From Pseudomonadota bacterium (GTDB lineage Bacteria; Pseudomonadota; Alphaproteobacteria; Micropepsales; Micropepsaceae): 12,074 nt of DNA. A program made the translations under genes and the position numbers. The stretch's first letter is position 1. Each line of letters starts with the position of its first letter. Below are positions 1-12,074 of the stretch, piece after piece. A model generated the notes under the pieces. That model ran no database searches. It was not told where the DNA came from and saw only the letters and a list, made by a program, of their open reading frames with translations. The DNA is taken from NCBI GenBank assembly GCA_025360685.1, contig JANYBR010000129.1:1-12074 (forward strand), given 5' to 3'.

Positions 1-8148
<8,148 letters not shown>

Positions 8149-8166
8149 TTTGGATGCTTCGCCTAA

Positions 8167-8198
8167 AAAAAGGGCTGTTGGAAACAACGGCCCTTTTT
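8167..8198. terminator. Bidirectional intrinsic terminator between rpoC and the convergent gene
   Basis: A 14-bp stem (8167-8180 with 8185-8198) closes a GAAA tetraloop at 8181-8184. The core AAAAAGGGC pairs with GCCCTTTTT, and the only imperfection is one T/G wobble. On the + strand it ends in five T, and on the minus strand in seven T (8165-8171), so it can stop transcripts from both sides. It lies 18 bp after the rpoC stop and 11 bp after the stop of the minus-strand gene. Confidence 0.93.
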
Positions 8199-8209
8199 CA
8201 CGTGCGCAG

Positions 8210-9073
8210 CTAGAATGTGTCGCGCGTTATACGAAACATCATGCGGAAACGTTCCGCGTCCGAGACGTAGCCATGATCCAACGCCCCTGGCATGTGCGTC
8301 GCGTCACTGGCCCATGGCAGCTGAGCCTGCACTGCGAACTTTGCGGTCCAGGGATGAGCGACATACTGAACGCCCGGCCCAGCATAATAGGTCGTGGCCG
8401 TAGGAACTGCGCGACCATTGAGCAGCAGGCCGTCAAAGTCATGCTCCGCATTGAACTCGACGGCGGCCGACCACTCCCAGGTAATGTTATATGCGATGCC
8501 GACATCGAAAGTCAGAGCGCTGACGTCGCCCCAATCGCCGTCCACGCGCTCGGCCCCGAATTGACCACCCAGATTGATCACGGCGCGCAGGCGGTCATTG
8601 AGAAAGTTTTTCTGCAGCAGGATTTTTGTTTCCACGCCACGTGAATTCCGCCCGGCGCCGGGTGATATGAGCAAGCCAAGTCCGATCGGATCGAAATAGA
8701 CGTTCATCGCTTGGTAGATCAGCTCCCCGCGGATGTCGTCGACTGCCGTGCCACTGATCGCGAACGCTCCCGGGCTCGTATGGTCGCGCGTGCGCGTCCA
8801 GTCGTACGCGATGGCGCCGGCAAGCTGCAGTTGATCCGAAAATCCATATTCGAGCTCACTTTCGCCCTCTACAGAGTTGAACGACAGACTGGGCTTGCCA
8901 GATGCCCAAGCAAAACTTTGCTCCAGCTCGTGGCCGAACTCCGGCTCTATGTCCGTGGCATCTAAAGTCAGGAAGGGTTGGTCGTCCGCTCGGGCGCGGC
9001 TGGCGAATGGGAAGCTCAGGAGTAGAGCTGCCGCGACAGGGGGTAGGAACCGAAATAATAGAAACTGGCGCAT
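8210..9073 (-). CDS. Secreted protein, probable outer-membrane beta-barrel, function unknown
   Basis: I do not recognise this 287-residue protein with confidence. It starts with a clear Sec signal peptide: basic MRQ and R8, a hydrophobic stretch at about 9-24, and a likely cleavage after ARA at residue 29. The mature part has no further membrane helix. It is rich in alternating hydrophobic and polar strands with aromatic girdles (for example ELEYGFSDQLQLAGAIAYDW, and the segment with YNITWEWSAAVEF), and it ends in phenylalanine (RITRDTF), as outer-membrane barrels usually do. The ELEYG-sD-lqla pattern recalls uncharacterised barrel families such as DUF6662, but I cannot confirm membership. 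ATG 9073 has AGGAG 5 nt upstream. The gene converges on rpoC, shares its terminator, and diverges from the MAPEG gene. One Fur-like site lies 23-38 bp before its start codon, so control by iron or another metal is possible. Confidence 0.85.
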   Translation of the reverse strand: MRQFLLFRFLPPVAAALLLSFPFASRARADDQPFLTLDATDIEPEFGHELEQSFAWASGKPSLSFNSVEGESELEYGFSDQLQLAGAIAYDWTRTRDHTSPGAFAISGTAVDDIRGELIYQAMNVYFDPIGLGLLISPGAGRNSRGVETKILLQKNFLNDRLRAVINLGGQFGAERVDGDWGDVSALTFDVGIAYNITWEWSAAVEFNAEHDFDGLLLNGRAVPTATTYYAGPGVQYVAHPWTAKFAVQAQLPWASDATHMPGALDHGYVSDAERFRMMFRITRDTF

Positions 9074-9078
9074 TCGGA

Positions 9079-9083
9079 CTCCT
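9079..9083 (-). promoter_or_regulatory. Ribosome binding site of the minus-strand barrel gene
   Basis: AGGAG on the minus strand lies 5 nt before ATG 9071-9073 and supports that start. Confidence 0.75.
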
Positions 9084-9095
9084 GGTAAGCCGCGT

Positions 9096-9111
9096 TGATA
9101 ATCGTTCGCAA
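9096..9111 (-). promoter_or_regulatory. Candidate Fur-family operator, site 1
   Basis: On the + strand this reads TGATAATCGTTCGCAA. The left half TGATAAT equals the classic Fur half-site and the right half TTCGCA is the variant common in Fur-like boxes. It shares 12 of 16 bases with site 2 at 9147-9162. It lies 23-38 bp upstream of the barrel-gene ATG, where a repressor would cover the promoter or early leader. The assignment is inferred from pattern only; another Fur-family regulator such as Irr or Mur is possible. Confidence 0.45.
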
Positions 9112-9146
9112 CTGGCTGAACCTAACAACCCCGACGCTTCGGTCAA

Positions 9147-9162
9147 TGAGACTTATTCGCAA
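9147..9162. promoter_or_regulatory. Candidate Fur-family operator, site 2
   Basis: The sequence TGAGACTTATTCGCAA differs by one base from the familiar Fur-type arrangement TGAGAAT-N-ATTCGCA. As an inverted repeat around T9154, 5 of 7 positions match. It starts 51 bp from site 1, close to five helical turns, so both sites would face the same side of the DNA. It lies about 74 bp from the barrel-gene start and 87 bp from the MAPEG start, and could serve either gene. Confidence 0.5.
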
Positions 9163-9249
9163 TAGTGACGCAGGCGTCCGGGCAGCGGCCGGTTGGCTTT
9201 CGCTTCTGGTTCGACGAGTGTTGCTTGCGGCGAAATTGGATAAACAGCG

Positions 9250-9663
9250 ATGAATTCGATGCTCACACCGGTCCTTGCGCTGATTGTGCTTTCGCTGATC
9301 GTCTGGATTTGGATGTACGCCACCCGCGTCCCAGCGATGCAGAAGGCCGGTCTGCAGCCGCAGGAAGTTCGTTTTCCCGCTGCACTCCAACAACTCCCGG
9401 ATGCCGCACGCCAGGTGGCGGACAATTACAACCATTTGATGGAGCAGCCGACCATCTTCTATGCCCTTGTTTTCTATATCGTTCTGGCCGGACATTCGGA
9501 TCAGCTGCATATATATCTGGCGTGGGCCTATGTAGCGCTGCGGGTTGTGCACAGTCTCGTCCAGGGTACGGTGAACATCGTGTCCCTGCGGTTTTCGATC
9601 TTCACGTTGTCGACTCTCGTGCTCATGCTGATGGTGGGTCGCGAGGTTGCCGCGCTCCTCTGA
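9250..9663 (+). CDS. MAPEG family membrane protein
   Basis: This 137-residue integral membrane protein fits the MAPEG superfamily (membrane-associated proteins in eicosanoid and glutathione metabolism), the family of microsomal glutathione transferases. Four hydrophobic segments are visible at about 5-24, 69-82, 86-104 and 115-130. The family's typical N-x-x-x-E-x-P pattern appears as NHLMEQP with N61, E65 and P67 just before the second helix, and R98, H101 and R114 lie in the conserved third and fourth helix region. Many bacterial members have no proven substrate, so a glutathione-linked role is only possible. ATG 9250 has a weak GGA 9 nt upstream; ATG 9259 is the alternative but has no better site. 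It stands alone, diverges from the barrel gene, and no clear terminator follows before the str promoter. Confidence 0.88.
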   Translation: MNSMLTPVLALIVLSLIVWIWMYATRVPAMQKAGLQPQEVRFPAALQQLPDAARQVADNYNHLMEQPTIFYALVFYIVLAGHSDQLHIYLAWAYVALRVVHSLVQGTVNIVSLRFSIFTLSTLVLMLMVGREVAALL

Positions 9664-9694
9664 AAACCCGGCGAAATATCCTTTCTTTCCGCGC

Positions 9695-9723
9695 TTGACC
9701 CGCCAAACCACGGCGTATACATA
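9695..9723 (+). promoter_or_regulatory. Vegetative promoter of the str operon
   Basis: A -35 element TTGACC (9695-9700, preceded by C as in the alphaproteobacterial CTTGAC) is followed after 17 bp by a -10 element TACATA (9718-9723). TATACA at 9716-9721 is an alternative -10 with a 15-bp spacer. Transcription would start near 9730, about 215 nt before rpsL. It lies 31 bp after the MAPEG stop, in the only long gap before the ribosomal genes. Confidence 0.65.
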
Positions 9724-9730
9724 GCGCCAC

Positions 9731-9945
9731 CTTTCAGTGACAGGCCGTCGGTGCGCGAGCCCCAAAACGCTGTCGGAAAGCCAGTAAAGAGCTTCGAACC
9801 GCGCGACTCGGGCAGCAGCCTCGGTCCTCCGCGTCTTCACCGGGGCAGGCCCTTGGCCCGCGCCCGCTTTTGTTTCGGCTCATGCGATTGGCGCATGGGC
9901 AAAATTGGTTCCGCGCGGTGTGCCGCGCAACAGATGGAAGATTGA
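9731..9945 (+). promoter_or_regulatory. Structured 5' leader of the str operon mRNA
   Basis: This gene-free leader of about 215 nt contains three possible stem-loops. The first is at the predicted 5' end: CTTTC 9731-9735 and GACAG 9739-9743 pair with CTGTC 9770-9774 and GAAAG 9776-9780, around a small internal loop. The second, at 9878-9900, has a 9-bp stem with one wobble and an ATTGG loop. The third, at 9913-9928, pairs GCGCGG with CCGCGC around TGTG, and ends 7 nt before the rpsL ribosome binding site. The length and structure suggest control of the operon, perhaps by a ribosomal protein, but no known element is recognised here. Confidence 0.45.
9936..9940 (+). promoter_or_regulatory. Ribosome binding site of rpsL
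   Basis: GGAAG lies 5 nt before ATG 9946. It follows hairpin 9913-9928 closely, so folding of that region could affect access. Confidence 0.6.
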
Positions 9946-10317
9946 ATGCCGACGATCAATCAGCTGATCCGCAAGCCGCGCAGCGAGAAACCAAAGCGCA
10001 ACAAGGTGCCGGCCCTTCAGGGTTGTCCGCAGAAGCGCGCGGTGTGCACGCGCGTCTACACTGTGACACCGAAGAAGCCGAACTCAGCCCTGCGCAAAGT
10101 GGCGAAGGTTCGCCTGACCAACGGCTACGAAGCCCTCTCTTATATTCCGGGCGAAGGCCACAACCTTCAGGAGCACTCGGTCGTGCTCATCCGCGGCGGT
10201 CGCGTCAAGGACCTTCCGGGCGTTCGCTATCACATCATTCGCGGCGTGCTCGACACGCAGGGCGTGAAGGACCGCAAGCAACGCCGGTCCCTCTACGGCG
10301 CCAAGCGTCCGAAATAA
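9946..10317 (+). CDS. rpsL: 30S ribosomal protein S12
   Basis: S12 lies at the decoding centre of the 30S subunit and helps control accuracy of tRNA selection. The protein has 123 residues, the usual length, and is conserved throughout (TPKKPNSALRK, GEGHNLQEHS, RVKDLPGVRYH). K43 (codon 10072) and K88 (codon 10207) are lysine, the streptomycin-sensitive form. D89, the residue methylthiolated by RimO in other bacteria, is present. It is the first gene of the str operon here, behind its own promoter and leader, and is followed after 11 bp by rpsG. Confidence 0.99.
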   Translation: MPTINQLIRKPRSEKPKRNKVPALQGCPQKRAVCTRVYTVTPKKPNSALRKVAKVRLTNGYEALSYIPGEGHNLQEHSVVLIRGGRVKDLPGVRYHIIRGVLDTQGVKDRKQRRSLYGAKRPK

Positions 10318-10321
10318 GGAG
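10316..10321 (+). promoter_or_regulatory. Ribosome binding site of rpsG, overlapping the rpsL stop
   Basis: AAGGAG uses the last two bases of the rpsL stop TAA and lies 7 nt before ATG 10329. A ribosome ending on rpsL would reach this site, so the two genes are probably translationally coupled. Confidence 0.8.
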
Positions 10322-10328
10322 AGCATAG

Positions 10329-10799
10329 ATGTCCCGCCGCCGCCGCGCAGACAAACGCGAAATCGTTCCGGACGCCAAATACGGCGATCTCGTCCTGGCG
10401 AAGTTCATGAACAGCCTGATGTACGACGGCAAGAAGTCGGCGGCCGAAGGCATCATCTATGGTGCGTTCGACACGATCCAACAGAAAACCAAGCAGGATC
10501 CGATCCAGATTTTCCACGAAGCATTGCGCAACGTGAGCCCCTCGATTGAAGTGAAGTCGCGCCGTGTCGGTGGCGCGACCTATCAGGTGCCTGTCGAAGT
10601 GCGCACGGACCGGGCTCGTGCGCTTGCGATCCGCTGGCTCATTATTGCCGCGCGTGGCCGCAATGAACCCACCATGACCGGCCGTCTGTCAGGCGAACTC
10701 ATGGATGCCGCCAACAATCGCGGTTCGGCGGTCAAGAAGCGCGAAGACACGCACAAGATGGCCGACGCCAACCGTGCCTTCTCACATTACCGCTGGTAA
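10329..10799 (+). CDS. rpsG: 30S ribosomal protein S7
   Basis: S7 binds the 3' major domain of 16S rRNA, starts assembly of the 30S head and contacts the E-site tRNA. The protein has 156 residues, normal for bacteria. It opens with the basic MSRRRRADKRE, continues with the helical core (KFMNSLMYDGKKS), and has the beta-hairpin around residues 73-91 (SRRVGGATYQVPVEV). The C-terminus SHYRW is typical. In E. coli S7 represses its own operon through the roughly 100-nt rpsL-rpsG spacer; here that spacer is only 11 bp and cannot hold such a site. Confidence 0.99.
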   Translation: MSRRRRADKREIVPDAKYGDLVLAKFMNSLMYDGKKSAAEGIIYGAFDTIQQKTKQDPIQIFHEALRNVSPSIEVKSRRVGGATYQVPVEVRTDRARALAIRWLIIAARGRNEPTMTGRLSGELMDAANNRGSAVKKREDTHKMADANRAFSHYRW

Positions 10800-10815
10800 C
10801 GCGAGAGAAACTCCC

Positions 10816-12074
10816 ATGCCCCGCACAACCCCTCTCGAGCGCTATCGCAACATCGGCATCGCCGCGCATATCGACGCCGGCAAGACGACGACCACCGAGC
10901 GCATTCTTTATTACACGGGTAAGAGCCATAAGATCGGCGAAGTGCATGACGGCGCCGCTACCATGGATTTCATGGAGCAGGAGCAGGAACGTGGCATCAC
11001 GATCACGTCTGCCGCCACGACCTGCTACTGGAAAGAGCACCGCGTCAACATCATCGATACGCCAGGCCACGTCGATTTCACGATCGAAGTTGAGCGCTCC
11101 ATGCGCGTGCTCGACGGCGCGGTTGCCGTGTTTGACGCGGTTGCCGGAGTCGAGCCGCAGTCCGAAACCGTTTGGCGTCAGGCCGACAAGTACAAGGTTC
11201 CGCGCATCTGCTTCGTGAACAAGATGGACCGCACCGGCGCGGACTTTCCGCGCTGCGTCGCCATGATGATCGATCGTCTCGGTACGCGTCCGATGGTCAT
11301 CACCTGGCCGATCGGTGCCGAAAGCGAATTCAAGGGCATTGTCGATGTTGTCAAGATGAAGGCGATCATCTGGCACGACGAACAACTTGGCGCGAAATTC
11401 GACGAAGTGGAAATTCCGGCCGATCTGCAGGACAAAGCCAAGGAGCTACGCTCTGCGCTGGTCGAGATGGCGGTCGAGGAAGACGACAAGCTTCTCGAGG
11501 CCTATCTTGAAGGTGCGGAGCCGTCTGTAGCCGATTTGAAGCGGTGCATCCGCAAAGGCACGATCAACTTCCACTTCGTGCCCGTTATGTGCGGCTCAGC
11601 CTTCAAGAACAAGGGTGTTCAGCCCTTGCTCGATGCCGTGGTCGACTACCTGCCGTCACCGCTCGACATTCCCCCACTGATGGGAATCGTGCCGGGCAGC
11701 GGCAAGGAAGAGCCGCGTCCCGCCGACGACAAGGCACCTTTCGCGGGTCTGGCATTCAAGATCATGGACGATCCGTTCGTCGGTTCTATTACCTTCGTGC
11801 GCGTCTATTCGGGCATGGTTCTGTCCGGCACTGCCGCGCTGAACTCGGTGAAGGACAAAACCGAACGCGTCGGCCGCATGCTTTTGATGCATGCCAACAG
11901 CCGCGAAGATGTCAAGGAAGCCTTCGCTGGTGACATCATTGCGTTCGCGGGCCTGAAATATTCCACGACCGGCGAAACGCTTTGCGATCCAAATCATCCG
12001 ATCGTTTTGGAAAAGATGGAATTTCCCGATCCGGTCATCGAAGTTGCGATCGAGCCGAAGACCAAGGCCGACCA
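10816..12074 (+). CDS. fusA: Elongation factor G (3' end outside window)
   Basis: EF-G is the GTPase that drives translocation of tRNA and mRNA on the ribosome and, with RRF, ribosome recycling. The reading frame from ATG 10816 is open to the window end, giving 419 codons of a protein that is normally about 690-700 residues. The GTPase motifs are complete: P-loop AHIDAGKT at residues 17-24, switch I with RGITI at 59-63, DTPGH at 81-85, NKMD at 135-138 and GSA at 260-262. Domain II starts near residue 306, and the window ends at the start of domain III (EPKTKAD). It begins 16 bp after rpsG with a weak purine-rich site (GAGAG 10803-10807). The usual downstream neighbour in this operon, tuf, would lie beyond the window. 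Confidence 0.98.
   Translation, partial: MPRTTPLERYRNIGIAAHIDAGKTTTTERILYYTGKSHKIGEVHDGAATMDFMEQEQERGITITSAATTCYWKEHRVNIIDTPGHVDFTIEVERSMRVLDGAVAVFDAVAGVEPQSETVWRQADKYKVPRICFVNKMDRTGADFPRCVAMMIDRLGTRPMVITWPIGAESEFKGIVDVVKMKAIIWHDEQLGAKFDEVEIPADLQDKAKELRSALVEMAVEEDDKLLEAYLEGAEPSVADLKRCIRKGTINFHFVPVMCGSAFKNKGVQPLLDAVVDYLPSPLDIPPLMGIVPGSGKEEPRPADDKAPFAGLAFKIMDDPFVGSITFVRVYSGMVLSGTAALNSVKDKTERVGRMLLMHANSREDVKEAFAGDIIAFAGLKYSTTGETLCDPNHPIVLEKMEFPDPVIEVAIEPKTKAD

Noticed and set aside
9785..9810. tRNA-like TTCGAAC (9793-9799) in the leader
   Set aside because: The flanking bases do not form a T-arm stem and no anticodon or acceptor stem fits around it.
9016..9840. Minus-strand open frame of 274 codons antisense to the MAPEG gene
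   Set aside because: It also covers the divergent spacer and the str promoter and overlaps the start of the barrel gene. Its translation is low-complexity and charged, without any domain. The MAPEG frame on the other strand is clearly the real gene.
9751..9945. Open frame of 64 codons in the str leader ending directly before rpsL
   Set aside because: It starts with GTG without a ribosome binding site, and the translation resembles no known protein. The stretch is better explained as an untranslated structured leader.
8149..9945. Search for insertion sequences, CRISPR repeats or integration sites in the pocket
   Set aside because: I saw no transposase, no terminal inverted repeats, no regular spaced repeats and no tRNA target.

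Overview
This window is a core information-processing region of an alphaproteobacterium. It carries the end of the RNA polymerase operon (rpoB, rpoC) and the start of the str operon (rpsL, rpsG, fusA), all on the + strand. The gene order, the moderately high GC content and the wording of the conserved blocks in the beta and beta-prime subunits fit Alphaproteobacteria. I cannot fix the order or family from sequence alone. Between the two operons sits a pocket of about 1.8 kb holding two accessory genes.

Layout. Bases 1-3914 are rpoB without its first ~60 codons. It overlaps rpoC (3907-8148) by 8 bp. A strong symmetrical hairpin at 8167-8198 ends rpoC and, read the other way, also ends the convergent minus-strand gene at 8210-9073. 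That gene encodes a secreted, probably outer-membrane beta-barrel protein of unknown function. A 176-bp divergent spacer separates it from a plus-strand MAPEG-family membrane protein gene (9250-9663). The spacer holds two related 16-bp sequences resembling Fur-family operators. A 282-bp stretch without genes (9664-9945) carries a vegetative promoter (9695-9723) and a leader of about 215 nt with three possible stem-loops. Then follow rpsL (9946-10317), rpsG (10329-10799) and fusA (10816 to the window end, truncated), separated by only 11 and 16 bp.

Function. rpoB and rpoC make the two catalytic subunits of RNA polymerase. rpsL, rpsG and fusA make ribosomal proteins S12 and S7 and elongation factor G. 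All motifs needed for function are intact. The rifampicin region of RpoB and the streptomycin residues of S12 have the sensitive form at the classic positions checked.

Most of the window is ordinary. The points that deserve a second look are in the pocket and at the operon junctions: the two Fur-like sites between the divergent accessory genes, the unrecognised barrel protein, the structured str leader, and an 18-residue N-terminal extension of RpoC that comes with the rpoB/rpoC overlap. I found no mobile element, CRISPR array, tRNA or rRNA.
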